This document shows, one piece after another, positions 33,254 to 43,278 of a DNA stretch of 64,000 nt; position 1 is the stretch's first letter, and each line of letters starts with the position of its first letter. The stretch comes from Podospora pseudoanserina. Taxonomy: Eukaryota; Ascomycota; Sordariomycetes; Sordariales; Podosporaceae. Position numbers and translations under genes: made by a program. Location: the NCBI RefSeq assembly GCF_035222485.1, contig NC_085925.1, positions 2,604,001 to 2,668,000 on the forward strand, in the 5' to 3' direction. Under the pieces are notes generated by a model that was not told where the DNA came from, searched no databases, and saw only the letters and a program-made list of their open reading frames with translations.

Positions 33254-35137
33254 ATGACCGCCTCAACACCCAACCTCAAGCCGGCGGGGTACGGCACCGC
33301 CTCTTCGTCCTCCTCTGGCTCATCCACCCCCCAACCATCACGCTCTCCCAAGCAGAACATCGCCCCCGTCAGCATCATCAATAATACCGACGTCGAGTCC
33401 CCCCTCCTATCCCCCAAATCCAATAATCCCCTCTTATCCAACCCCCAGAGCCTCAGCCAAGAGCACCAGATTGAGTCCAGATCCCTCCAAAAGGGCCTCT
33501 CCCAACGCCATCTCTCCATGCTGGGAATAGCAGGGTCCATCGGCACCGGTCTCTTCCTCGGCCTTGGCGGGGCAGTTTCTACGGGTGGTCCTCTCGGTGC
33601 ACTGCTAGGCTATGCAGTCATCGGACTAGTCGTCTGCTCCGTGCAGTTTGCCCTGGGAGAGGTGACTGCTTTGATGCCTGTCACCGGATCATTCGTCAGA
33701 CACGCCGAGGTGCTGGTTGATCCAGCCATGGGGTTTGCTATCGGGTGGAACTTGGTTTACGGCAATTTGTTGAGTATACCTTCTGAGATTGTGGCGGTTT
33801 GTGTGCTGGTCAAGTTCTGGACGGGGGATGGGCTGAACCCGGCGGCGGTAATCTTGCCGTTTATTGCACTCACGGGTGGGATAGGGATGGCTTTTGTGAG
33901 GGTGTTTGGTGAGGTGGAGTTTGTGTTTGCCTTGTTGAAGATCTTGCTGGTTGTCTTTTTGATCGTGTTGGGGTTGGTGATCAATTTGGGGGGAGTGCCT
34001 GGGACTGAGGTGATTGGGTTCAGATATTGGCGAGATCCGGGTCCGTTTGTGGAGTATATTGCTCAAGTAGACTGGGGGAGGTTTCTCGGCTTCTGGGCAG
34101 TGATGACCGGGGCGGTGTTCAGTTTTGCGGGGGTGGAGTCTTTGGCTATGGCTGCCGCTGAGACGAGAAACCCGAGAGAGGCTATTCCCAGGGCTGTGAA
34201 GAGGGTCTTTGCGAGGATTGTCATCTTCTATGGTCTGGCGGTGTTTGTGGTGGGCTTGTTGGTGCCTAGCAATGATGAGAGGCTGAAGGGGAGTGGTGAT
34301 ACCGTGGCACAGAGTCCGTTTGTGCTTGCGGCCGCAGCAGCTGGGATCAAGGGGATCCCGAGCTTGGTGAATGCCATTGTGATCACGTCGGCCTGGTCAG
34401 CGGCGAATCAGAGTTTGCTGGCGGGCACGAGGGTGTTGTATGGATTGGCACTGAAGGGACAAGCACCGAAGATCTTTTTGAGGACCACGTCTTGGGGCAC
34501 ACCATATATGTGTGTCTTGTTGTTTACGGTCTTCATGTTTTTGAGCTTCTTGAGCCTGTCCGAGAACGCCATTAGCGTGTTCTGGTGGCTGGTCATGCTG
34601 ACGGCAGCCGGGGTGTTGGTCTCTTGGAGTTCCATTCTGCTGAACCACATCCGGCTTCTCAAGGCTATGAAGAAGCAAGGCATTTTGACCGACAGACTGC
34701 CATGGCACAATTGGTGGACGGGTAGGTCTTCATTCTTGGATGTGAGGGAAGCTGAAGTTGACAATCAGCAGAGTACACATCCCCAGTCGGGCTTGTCATG
34801 TGCCTCGTCATTTTGTTCACGAGCGGCTTCAGTGTCTTCACCACGGGCCATTGGGACGCCGCCAAGTTTGTGTCGTCGTACCTGTCAGTCATTTGATTGT
34901 TTCGTGCAAACCTGTTGTCCTGATACTAACGTGACCTACAGTGACATTCCCATTGTCCTAGCTGCTTACCTGGGCTGGAAGTTCTTCCGCAAGACCTCGA
35001 TCACTCCTCTCGATCAAATACCCCTTGAAGAAGCGTTTGAACAGGCCGAGGAGAACCTCTCGGTACAAACCCAAGGTTTCCAGCCAACAAAGAAGACTAG
35101 AGGCTGGACAAGGTTCGTCAGCTGGATATGGGACTAG
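33254..35137 (+). CDS. Amino-acid permease (APC/YAT family)
   Basis: Exons 33254-34721, 34772-34883 and 34942-35137; introns of 50 and 58 nt with GTAGGT and GTCAGT donors, the second with a perfect ACTAAC branch site. The spliced product reads WWTEYTSPVGLVMCLVILFT and SSYLDIPIVLAAYLGWKFF, restoring helices 11-12. The permease core starts LQKGLSQRHLSMLGIAGSIGTGLFLGLG, the classic first-helix motif of yeast amino-acid transporters, and goes on with GYAVIGLVVCSVQFALGEV (helix 2), FSFAGVESLAMAAAETRNPR and a C-terminal tail. It imports amino acids at the plasma membrane. The first in-frame ATG is 33254; sequence upstream to 33077 also looks coding, so the N-terminus may be longer by about 60 residues. 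Confidence 0.88.
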   Translation: MTASTPNLKPAGYGTASSSSSGSSTPQPSRSPKQNIAPVSIINNTDVESPLLSPKSNNPLLSNPQSLSQEHQIESRSLQKGLSQRHLSMLGIAGSIGTGLFLGLGGAVSTGGPLGALLGYAVIGLVVCSVQFALGEVTALMPVTGSFVRHAEVLVDPAMGFAIGWNLVYGNLLSIPSEIVAVCVLVKFWTGDGLNPAAVILPFIALTGGIGMAFVRVFGEVEFVFALLKILLVVFLIVLGLVINLGGVPGTEVIGFRYWRDPGPFVEYIAQVDWGRFLGFWAVMTGAVFSFAGVESLAMAAAETRNPREAIPRAVKRVFARIVIFYGLAVFVVGLLVPSNDERLKGSGDTVAQSPFVLAAAAAGIKGIPSLVNAIVITSAWSAANQSLLAGTRVLYGLALKGQAPKIFLRTTSWGTPYMCVLLFTVFMFLSFLSLSENAISVFWWLVMLTAAGVLVSWSSILLNHIRLLKAMKKQGILTDRLPWHNWWTGRSSFLDVREAEVDNQQSTHPQSGLSCASSFCSRAASVSSPRAIGTPPSLCRRTCQSFDCFVQTCCPDTNVTYSDIPIVLAAYLGWKFFRKTSITPLDQIPLEEAFEQAEENLSVQTQGFQPTKKTRGWTRFVSWIWD

Positions 35138-35685
35138 TATCTACTGTCTACCCCTCTTTTTCTCGTTATCATCGTTATCTTGTATGCATTTGCCTGTTAT
35201 CGGCAAGGTGGAATTGTTTCTCGAGCAATTGTGTTGGAATCGAAGCATTGCTAGGGTTCGCAACGGTTACGGGACTGGTCAATTGTCCGAATGGTAGCAC
35301 TGTCATTTTTTGGCGTTGTTCTTTCAGATCATTGACTAGTGTTCGAAGCGTTGTCAACCTGGAAATGCTTTAATTGCAGCGAAATTGGTCGAGGAGCGGC
35401 TGTCGGGCATGGAGGAAATGACGGGTACTGCAAATCAGAAGCCCACTTGATCTACTGCACTGTATCTATCTTTTATCCTCATTGAAGAGTATTCTGACAA
35501 GATTCTATCTCGTTATTCGGCGTGTGTGTGTGTGAGTCACGTTTATTAGCCGAAGGCCACCCAGCAGCGACCTCGTGAGAAATACTATTTCGGGATAGGT
35601 ACAGGCCGACTCGTAATTGCTGAGGAGTGTTTTCCCCAGCCCATTCAAGCCTTTCAATCACAGTGATGGTAATAAAAAAAAATCA
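35138..35685. other. Intergenic
   Basis: 3' flanks only. A (GT)6 run lies at about 35522-35533. The Pol III terminator of the minus-strand tRNA-Cys is at 35672-35682. Confidence 0.4.
35672..35682 (-). terminator. Pol III terminator of tRNA-Cys
   Basis: On the minus strand, a run of nine T residues lies four bases after the tRNA end, a strong RNA polymerase III stop. Confidence 0.8.
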
Positions 35686-35757
35686 AGGACTAGACGCGAT
35701 TTGAACGCGTGACCTACCGGACTGCAGCCGGTTGCTCTACCCCTGAGCTACTGGTCC
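35686..35757 (-). tRNA. tRNA-Cys (anticodon GCA), no intron
   Basis: Minus strand: acceptor GGACCAG/CTAGTCC, discriminator T; D arm GCTC/GAGC; anticodon stem ACCGG/CCGGT around loop CTGCAGT; T stem ACGCG/CGCGT. Six of seven acceptor pairs are good; position 5-68 is a C-A mismatch. Length 72 nt. Otherwise fully canonical. Confidence 0.93.
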
Positions 35758-35864
35758 TCTTCTTATTCAGATAACAAGCTGGCTTAATCCACCCTAGTTT
35801 ACATCTTTCAACCTAGCCCTTTGACCATCAAAGCCACCTACCATATCCATTACCTGCACCCCGC

Positions 35865-36693
35865 TCACTCCCAAGAATCAACCTCCCTCATAAACTCATT
35901 CTCCCGAACCCCATTCTCAAAAACCTCCCACCCCAAATGGCTGGTATGCCCCCAGGGCTTTAGTTTCTTCTCATTGGCGATAGCAGCAGAGAAACACCCG
36001 CTCCAGCCCTTTCTAGGGTAAGCCTTGTTCACCTCGGCCTTGGTGTCTGGGTGGATGAGATACGGGCGAAGGGACATGTTATCGTAGACTGTGGCTAGTT
36101 GGAGGATTTGTCCCAAGGCTGTGATGGTGCCTACTGTGCCGAGGTCTTGGTGTCGGATTATGGCTTCTGCTACGGCTTCTGCTTGCGACTTGTTGCCGTT
36201 GAGTTCTTTTAAGAGGTCAAGGGCTATCACCCCGCCTTGGAACTCGAATGAGAGGAGGGTGGAGGATTGGTTGGAGGGGGTGGTGCCAATGTCGTGAAGA
36301 AGACAGGTCAGGGCTATGGTGGAGGGCGAGATGGGGGGGAGGGAGGGGAATTGCTGTTGCATGATTATGGTTGCTGGTTGGGGGGGTTAGCGAGGATGGG
36401 GAGGGGGAGGGGGAGGGGAGAGGGTGGAGGGGAAAGGGGTGAAGGGGCGTACACCAGTAGAAAACCCGCATGGAGTGGTTGTAGGTTTGGATTGGGAGCT
36501 TTTCCTTCGCGTACTCCTGCACCTTAGCGACCAAGGGGTCGGTAGAGCTTGGATAGGGGATGGACGAGAGAGGGACCGGGGTGGGTTGGTGGAGAAATGG
36601 TTTTCCCTGGAAGATGGCGTCCTGGTCCACGGGGAGGGGAGTGAAACCGTGGAGGGATATGAGGTCGTCGCGGGAGGGGGTGGGGGTCGTCAT
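35865..36693 (-). CDS. HD-domain cyanamide hydratase-like protein (Ddi2/Ddi3 type)
   Basis: Two exons, 36453-36693 and 35865-36373, joined through a 79-nt intron (GTACGC ... CCAG) as RVFYW|STIIMQQQFP; 249 residues. The HD fold is visible: first metal His in YNHSMRVFYW, the HD pair in CLLHDIGTTPSN, then RHQDLGTVGTITALGQ and LATVYDNMSLRP. These match fungal cyanamide hydratases (Myrothecium Cah, yeast Ddi2/Ddi3), which turn cyanamide into urea with a bound zinc ion, in the cytosol. The C-terminus ends in an amphipathic segment typical of the family. The start ATG at 36693 is the first in frame. Some relatives act on other substrates, so the reaction is likely but not certain. Confidence 0.88.
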
Positions 36694-37406
36694 CGTGAAC
36701 TGAGTATCGTTCTCAGTATTATTGGTGTGAAAATAATGTTTTACTCCTGGTGAGGTGAGGTTGATTATGAGATTCTATACCCCAGTTACTGATCGTGGAG
36801 ACGATGAGTCGAGCTTTGTCATCACGACGTCAACACATGCACTTACTAACACCCATCATGGCATGATGCCTGCATAATCCACATTTACAGTCACAGCCGC
36901 CTGGAAACCCTCTTAAACACTTATCCTCTTGTTCTTGTACTCATATTAGAGGACGTCTAAAGACAGAAAAGCAGTCCCGTGAATGCCGAAATGTGTCCGA
37001 AGGGCGGCACAAACGACAATATTGTAGAATGCTTAGTCAACGCCGGTGGTAGATGTTGACCCTGTGGGGCCTTTCTCCACGGGCAGCAACACGCTGTCCT
37101 TGATTTGGTGCAGAAACTACTTCCATATCAAGAATCAGGAATACACAGAAAGAAAAAACAATGCTTCGATGGCCCCATCTCTTTTTTCAACACCTTTTTC
37201 CTTTCATATTCTCTCTCCAACTTGTCCCATCCTCATACTAAGTGTGGGCTGGGTATTGCTGGCAGGATAAAAGCAGAGCTTCCAGCCTCGATAGAATTTG
37301 TGTTGGTGGGTATTATTCCTCCTCCAATGCCCGTCCCCTATCTAGTCGTCCATTATCTGGCTCTTGGTCCTCCTTCTTCATCCCCGATGTCGGGTCTGGG
37401 CACAAT
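36694..37406. other. Intergenic
   Basis: 5' flank of the cyanamide hydratase-like gene, 3' flank of the secreted peptide gene. No gene recognised. Confidence 0.4.
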
Positions 37407-37736
37407 CTATTCGCACCAGCAGTTCTTCTCGCACTGGGCCATCATGTTGTTGTGAAACCCGGTGGCATCGCAGTATGGCTTATTGCTGTTTGACAGGCAA
37501 AAATCGCTGAGGCCCTGTGTCCTGCATCGGGGGATACCGGCGTTGACGTTGCCCACTGTCGCCGGCGTGTTGGTCCCTTGCTCCACTTGATTGACTGAGT
37601 CTTCTGGTGTGGGAAGGGCAAGGGCGAAGGGCAGGAGGAAGAGGGTGAGCAAGTGCGTGGTTGGTTGCTACACGGGCCAAGGTTAGTTAGATGTCACGGT
37701 GCGTGGTCCAAGAGGGAAGGTTGCACATACCTTCAT
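37407..37736 (-). CDS. Small secreted cysteine-rich peptide
   Basis: Two exons: 37731-37736 (only ATG AAG) and 37407-37667, with a 63-nt intron (GTATGT ... GTGTAG). The product has 88 residues. It starts MKQPTTHLLTLFLLPFALALP, a clear signal peptide, followed by a Pro/Thr-rich linker and a cysteine-rich end with six cysteines (CRTQ..., DFCLS, PYCDA, QCEKNCWCE), enough for three disulfides. Such peptides are secreted by fungi as effectors, antimicrobial peptides or surface proteins; no family is recognised, so the role is open. The tiny first exon explains why the gene is easily missed. A TATAAAG box and an A-rich tract lie in its promoter. Confidence 0.75.
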
Positions 37737-39270
37737 GATGGCTAATAGACGTTAGAAGTGAGGGGTGACAGAGTTTGATGGAGTGTCTTGTGTCAAGCGA
37801 CGATCTTTTCAGGGGAGTTTTTTTTTAAAAAAAATAAAAAAAACAAAAAAATAAAAAAAATAAAAGCGATCGGCAAGATGGTGTCGATCCAGCGGAGTGG
37901 TGAGCGGGAGAGAACCTAGTCGGTCACGGCAACGTGGTTCTTTATACTGCTGTATCACCGGATGGACAGGGTGGAGCCGATGGGAGCAAGGATGCTTCAG
38001 AGAGCAAGTGGGAGTCGTATTCTAGATTAGCTCGTGGTAACGGTCGGTGACATGTTCTAGGCGTGATATCCATGGATCGCCGACACCGAGAACCAGGCGA
38101 GGAAGGACAGGACCGGATTTATGATACTTGTTTAGACCATGACGAGTCCCCAACTCCCGGGATATGCACGTCTCAGGCCGGCACGACGGTCGCTGCAATG
38201 GAATGCAACAGCAGGTGCGAGGTCCGGCGGGGGAAATTATTTGCAACCTGGGCGCTGGGAATGGACGGGTCCGCTGCCAAGGGGCAAAAACACTCGAAAG
38301 AGCAAGGCGGAAGGGGTCGGATCTCCGAATAGGCAGTTTGGTAACTGACAAGTTGGGATGGTTACACTCCTGATAGAAGTCGGAGCATGGCAGGCAATGG
38401 AAGGTGGGGTTCCATGCCCCGCCAGGCATGTCTCACTGCCTCACCTGCCCCAAGAATTCTTTGCGCCTTCTTTTTGTTATTTTTACTCTTCTTCAAGTTC
38501 CGTGTCTCGATTTGTCGGGAAGCCCTGCACGCCGTGTGCATACTATCGCCGAATCAGACAGCATCCCGGATGGATGCAACGACTGTGGTCTCCCGTCCCG
38601 ACGGTCCAATCGCCCTGTGGTAACACTCGGCATATAGTGCTGTTAATTTATCCAGATTTCACCCGCAGACGAGGGGTAGTCTTCAAGTACAACAAGTTCA
38701 ACTCTTTTATGCCGGCATGTCCTTGCTTTATGGTTATTTTGATGAGTCCACCACATGGAGCGGGTAAGCACAGACAATTCATTCCCCTCTGCCTGGCTGG
38801 AATCTTTCTATTTTTATACACTTGATCATCACGAGGTTTTCGAGTTCCTTGCAGACACTCGCCCACATGCTATCGCTAAAGATGGGGCTCGGTACCTGTT
38901 CCGTGTGGTCAATTGATGTCTTGTCAGTCAGGGCAGCAGGCAGAATATATGTTCACAGTCTTCATCCTCTCCATCGTCTTGGACAGTCTCAGCGCGGTGA
39001 TGATCCCCCACCATGGTCCAAATCCTGTTGGGTGTGCCCCAAACCCCCAAACACGAGCCACTTCAACATCCGGCTCCTTGAAGGTGTTTGTAGATCGCCG
39101 GAGATGCTTCACAATCTTCGGTCAGAGATAGTAGTGGCTTGTATCCATTCCCCCTCCACCATGCAGAAGTTGGTCCCAGCCACCCGCCTCCACGCCATAC
39201 AAGAACTCCAATAAATTTGCCCACGTTGACCCTTGCTTCGAATGCTTAGTGTTAACCCTTCCCACGCCGT
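37737..39270. other. Gene-free stretch, promoter of secreted peptide
   Basis: Includes an A/T tract of about 55 bases (37811-37865) and a TATAAAG element (minus strand, near 37940) serving the secreted peptide gene. Protein-like minus-strand pieces at 38924-39270 (for example WANLLEFLYGVEAGGWDQLL) may be the lost rest of the F-box gene next to them. Confidence 0.35.
37811..37865. repeat. A/T homopolymer tract
   Basis: A run of ten T followed by A blocks interrupted by single T, C or G. Located about 75-130 bases upstream of the secreted peptide start, where a nucleosome-free promoter tract would be expected. Confidence 0.8.
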
Positions 39271-39663
39271 TTAGTTGTGTGAATAGCGTCTCCGGACCAT
39301 GAGTTGCAGCCCGATGACTCCGCCGTCGAGATACGTATAAGCGCATGAGACTGCCTCGAACCGGTCAAAAGAGCACGCGATGCTGAGGAACGGGTCGATG
39401 CCTCCGAGGCGTTGATACAGGTGTTGCTCCCAATCTGGCCCGCTGTAGATCCGGAGAATTTCTGGTGACAGTCTCTTCAGGGTGATCACATCCTTGATTG
39501 GCATGTGAATCAGATTGAGGTCTAATATCTCGAGCGGAAGGTCCAGGGGAGGAAAGCTGGCCTGTACAGTCGATCTTGCTCCGGAAGAGGCCGCATGGTT
39601 GCAAATGTCCAGCGTGAAACTTCCCTGGGCTACCTTGCTTGATTTGGTTCGACTTGATGCCAA
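39271..39663 (-). CDS. Short F-box-like protein
   Basis: Open frame of 130 residues starting MASSRTKSSK. It has a single F-box-like element, LDLPLEILDLNLIHMPIKDVITLKRLSPEI (about 41-70), where LPxEI, IHMP and the LxxLS stretch match the motif. The rest, SFDRFEAVSCAYTYLDGG, has no known match. F-box proteins link targets to SCF ubiquitin ligases. The frame ends where a second, protein-like frame (ETLFTQLNGVGRVNTKHS) continues, so the gene may be a truncated or frame-broken form of a longer protein reaching down to about 38924. Confidence 0.5.
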   Translation of the reverse strand: MASSRTKSSKVAQGSFTLDICNHAASSGARSTVQASFPPLDLPLEILDLNLIHMPIKDVITLKRLSPEILRIYSGPDWEQHLYQRLGGIDPFLSIACSFDRFEAVSCAYTYLDGGVIGLQLMVRRRYSHN

Positions 39664-40727
39664 CGGTTGACAGTTGGCGTTCAGTGCTCGCCGTGTGATC
39701 TTTTTCAGTAGGATTTGGACTGAAGGGCAGATCTCATGACGCGGATGCTTTCAAGCTTTGTCATGAGGAAAGAAGGACAGCTGGGGTGAAGGTTCCCATT
39801 TTAAAAGATGGAAAAGAAAGATACTTTCTGACAGCCCAGCCTCTTGAAAACCTTAATGACGCCACAAAGTCAAATCACGGACACCCACATCCCCGCATAC
39901 CAACGAGTAGCTCCTATTTATCTGTCAGGTTTAATTTGTTGCACCGAAAGTTACCACATAGTGTGCTTTACACACAGTATGAGAAGGGTTTTGGAGGCGA
40001 AATGCTGAAGCAGACTGGGATGGGCCCAGATGGGAAGCTTGCGGTATGTACTTTCGATTTCTCAAGAGAGAGAGAGCTTTGTTATAAAAGTTGTAGAAAA
40101 GAGGGTCGATTCTCACAAGCAGAGTGGATCAACCGTGCTCCGAGCCATCGAGCAACTTAACCACAATGGATCTTTGGAATAGCTCCAAGTGACTCCCAGT
40201 GATTGTAAGAGGATCATCTGGTTAAGTCTTTAGGCTAATTGCGCTGGGGAAACTAACAATGCATTTTTCTATATCTCACTTGTGCGTCTAGACACCCAAT
40301 GGAGGCTTCTGACTGTCCCATCCTCACAAACGTGAGACCTCATGCTGCTGAAAGTGGATATAAAGCCTGTAGTAGGAATCTAAAACACACGAGTTGCCAA
40401 AGTTTTCACAGTCAGTCCACAGAGCAAATTACTGGTTGAAACACTGGAGAGCTTCGGTGTCCTGGTCAATTGTTGGAAAGGTAATAGTGTAGGTAGGCAC
40501 AAAATCCACATCTTGAGAATATGCCATGTGATTTATACCCAATGTCAATGCTTCGTAACCGTTGCAAACTGCGCTGTATTCACCACGTTTATCCTCATCC
40601 TTGTGTTATAGTTGGGGGTAGCTCACTCCAAGACCCAAACAATAATCCATCAAACACCAGGCTGGATGTTCAGAGTGCATGCAAGAAATCCAAAGCCAAA
40701 CATCCCCCCCTTTTGTGCAAACCTCCA
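39664..40727. other. Gene-free stretch
   Basis: No gene, tRNA or repeat is supported between the F-box-like gene and the FSH1-like gene. Confidence 0.4.
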
Positions 40728-41837
40728 TCACTCATCATCCTCCAAGGGTATCCCCGCCTCCTTCAACCCCTCCCTAATAGCCTCCACCACATCATCCAAA
40801 TCCTCCCCCCAACCCGGAATCTCATGGCCCCCCTCATGAATCGCATACTGCACCTTATCCTCATCACACATCCTCATCAACGCCCTCCCCTGCACCCTCC
40901 AAGGATCATTCCTCCCATGTATATGCACCGTCGGGATCTGAATCCTCGCCTCCTCCACATCAGGATGAAACATCTGATAAAACGTCCTCTCCCCTTTATC
41001 CACCACCACAGTCTTATCGGTTTTCCTCGCCCCCCTACACCCCTCATGCCCCTCAAGACTCATACACAACCTCGTCTCCGCCCTCCAAACAACCCCATCC
41101 TTATCCACCCTCTTGACAACATTAAAATCCTCCTCCCAAACAGTCTCATGCTCCTGACACTGGAAACGATTCTGCTCCTCGGTCGGTAACATCTCCCCCG
41201 GCACATCCGTCGGCCGATCCTTCACCACCTCAGGAGTCTCCCCCTCAATCCCAAAAACGTGCCGCGCGTTGTAACCCGCCTGCAAACACTTCGCGTATGG
41301 GATCGTAGAGCTGAAAAAAACCCCTAGTTTGAACTCTGACTCCCCAATCTGCCAATCACGCTGCTCATGCAACAGAATTGAGGCCGCTAGCGCGGCGCCT
41401 TGGCCGAAGCCGAGGATGATGTCGTACCCGAGACCGTTGAGGAGGGTGTACAAGTGGACTTGGGAGTGCGCCTCGTCGATGTGGTGCGCCTCGGGGGTGG
41501 GGTAGTAGCTTCGGCAGGAGTGTTCCCCCGGGGGTGAGGTGCTGAGCGGGACGGGGTAGTCGCCGTCGATGTAGTGCCACTCCCAGGATTTGGGGAGGCG
41601 GGAGCGGATGGGTTGGAGGTGCTTTTCTAGGAGGATGCCGTTGGAGGAGTAGCCGTGGAGGCAGAGGACGCGGACGGGCCGAGGGGTGGGGGGGTGTTCA
41701 TCGCTGGATTTGGTGGCTGGGGAGAGGTTGGGCGAGGGGATGGAGATGTTGGGGGAGGGGAGGGGGGAGGAGAAGGCGGTGTCTGGCATAGTGAGATGTG
41801 AAGAACCTGTGGATAAAACAGAGATAATGGCTGGCAA
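40728..41837 (-). CDS. FSH1-type serine hydrolase homologue lacking the catalytic serine
   Basis: Single exon, 369 residues; ATG at 41837, with an alternative at 41789 (MPDTAF). After a disordered Ser/Pro N-terminus (1-55) comes the alpha/beta-hydrolase core of the FSH1 (ovarian tumour-suppressor OVCA2) family: VRVLCLHGYSSNGILLEKHL (about 56-75), the nucleophile elbow at 143-148, and the C-terminal HIHGRNDPWRV (Asp) and HEGGHEIPG (His). In the family the elbow is GFSQGA; here it is GFGQGA, with Gly145 in place of the serine (codon GGC at 41403-41405). The Asp and His are kept. It may be a pseudoenzyme or the result of a single A-to-G change from AGC. An insertion of about 70 charged residues separates the two halves. 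Confidence 0.85.
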   Translation of the reverse strand: MPAIISVLSTGSSHLTMPDTAFSSPLPSPNISIPSPNLSPATKSSDEHPPTPRPVRVLCLHGYSSNGILLEKHLQPIRSRLPKSWEWHYIDGDYPVPLSTSPPGEHSCRSYYPTPEAHHIDEAHSQVHLYTLLNGLGYDIILGFGQGAALAASILLHEQRDWQIGESEFKLGVFFSSTIPYAKCLQAGYNARHVFGIEGETPEVVKDRPTDVPGEMLPTEEQNRFQCQEHETVWEEDFNVVKRVDKDGVVWRAETRLCMSLEGHEGCRGARKTDKTVVVDKGERTFYQMFHPDVEEARIQIPTVHIHGRNDPWRVQGRALMRMCDEDKVQYAIHEGGHEIPGWGEDLDDVVEAIREGLKEAGIPLEDDE

Positions 41838-42177
41838 AGCATTGAGTCGGAAGGTTTAGTTATATCCTCAGAAAGTCAGCGGTGAACTGTTGAGGCCGCC
41901 GCCACCCGTCCTCATCATGTTATACCCCTGCTAGTCACCCTGAAAAGAGCCTCCAGCGCGAGCCAAGACGCCATCGCCAGAAGAGGGAACTTGGAGTTGC
42001 AGTGAAGTCTTGTTGTGGTCAGACGCTTATGCAGTACACTAATAACTCTCACAAACATGCTTCTGTTGGTGAGTTTTCAGTACACATCATCCAAGTGTTG
42101 AAAGAATGCTGAATTGGTAGAACAACGTAGATAAAAAAAAAACTCCATGCTGACCCAAGCGGATGTGTTTCATCATA
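41838..42177. other. Intergenic
   Basis: Short gap holding the promoter of the FSH1-like gene and the 3' flank of the first zinc-finger gene. A nine-base A run lies near 42133-42141. Confidence 0.4.
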
Positions 42178-43278
42178 TCAGTCTTGCTCAGCTTTCACAG
42201 TCACCCGTTTATCCTCACCCACCTCCTCACCCACCTCACTGATTTGGCAATTCTTCCGGGCATGCTCCGCAATAACAAGCTCAACCAACTCCCTCTCCGC
42301 AATCTCACAAAGCATCGAGACCTCCTCATCTCCTGTTGTAGGTCCACTCACATCAGAGCCAACCTTTGCGAGATACTCACCCACTATCCTCCGCCCGTGT
42401 TGTTCCCAGTAATCCCTCGTCATTGCTACTGCCAACGGCAAGCCCTGGCTTATATATGCCGTCCCCCTTCCAGGGGGCTTGTTACCGGGAAGCAAGATCC
42501 TATAAATGTTCCGCCAGCGGTCTTCTTCAGGTAGGTGCGGTTTGTCACGTCTAATGATCTCCCTGAGCGTAGACTGGGAAACGCCCTTGATGATGTCAAG
42601 GCTGCGAGGCTTGCAGGTGCGTTCCCGAATGTGGCTGTCGCAGGTGGGCTCATTGGCAAAGGTTTGACTGCAGATAGGGCAGTAGAAGGGATTGGGGTGG
42701 TGCTTGATAAGATGTTGGACGACATCAGAGATGGAGCGGAGGTGGTGCTGTAAATTACAGAATCCATGATGGGATGGGTTGGAGATGGCGAAGGGACATG
42801 GTAGAGGGTAGTAGCCATCAATTCGAAAGATGAGGACGGTTGAGGGGTCGGATGGGTCAGATGTCTCCATGAGTATGGATCGAGGTGTTGGGCTAGAGGT
42901 TTTGGAGCGCTTTGGAGGTGGGATCCTGATAGTAGGGGGTGGGATGTAGCGTGCGGAGTTCATCCATTGAGAAACAACTGGAAAGGTTTGACTGGCTAAC
43001 TGGCACGCCAGGTGTTGAAGATTCTTAGGCAAGTGTGGCTGTAACAATGAGGCTGTTTCGTCGGGGGAGACACTGCCGCAGTCGCTTTCGAGGGCATCTT
43101 CTAGGTCGGTGCTCTCGACAGAGTGTGTTGAGGTGACGTCGTCATGACTCTCATGCCGGTAGCGTTTCCGGCCCGTCGCTGGACGTATAGAGTCGCGATG
43201 TCGGGATGACGGATTCAGTGCCGAGGTCTTTTCCCTTCTTCCGATCGTGACCGACCTGCCATGTCCGGGCTGTGGCAT
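42178..43278 (-). CDS. Degenerate C2H2 zinc-finger protein 1
   Basis: Single exon, 366 residues. N-terminal 110 residues are polar and basic (possible nuclear signal RKRYRH). The zinc-binding block lies at about 155-225: CPFAISNPSHHGFC, then SISDVVQHLIKHH, PFYCPICSQTF and HIRERTC. The layout C..H-H..C2C..H..C is related to C2H2 fingers but spaced differently. Behind it, DRWRNIYRILLPGNKPP matches the WYQIWDILFEARTPP of the plus-strand gene at 46.2 kb, so the two share more than the finger. Probably a nuclear, nucleic-acid or protein-binding factor; function unknown. It is the first of three such genes in a 5.5-kb stretch. Confidence 0.75.
   Translation of the reverse strand: MPQPGHGRSVTIGRREKTSALNPSSRHRDSIRPATGRKRYRHESHDDVTSTHSVESTDLEDALESDCGSVSPDETASLLQPHLPKNLQHLACQLASQTFPVVSQWMNSARYIPPPTIRIPPPKRSKTSSPTPRSILMETSDPSDPSTVLIFRIDGYYPLPCPFAISNPSHHGFCNLQHHLRSISDVVQHLIKHHPNPFYCPICSQTFANEPTCDSHIRERTCKPRSLDIIKGVSQSTLREIIRRDKPHLPEEDRWRNIYRILLPGNKPPGRGTAYISQGLPLAVAMTRDYWEQHGRRIVGEYLAKVGSDVSGPTTGDEEVSMLCEIAERELVELVIAEHARKNCQISEVGEEVGEDKRVTVKAEQD

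Noticed and set aside
38022-38429. 135-codon frame on the minus strand
   Set aside because: No similarity or structure; mixed composition in a gene-free region.
40521-41189. Pro/His-rich 222-codon frame on the plus strand
   Set aside because: Antisense shadow of the FSH1-like gene.
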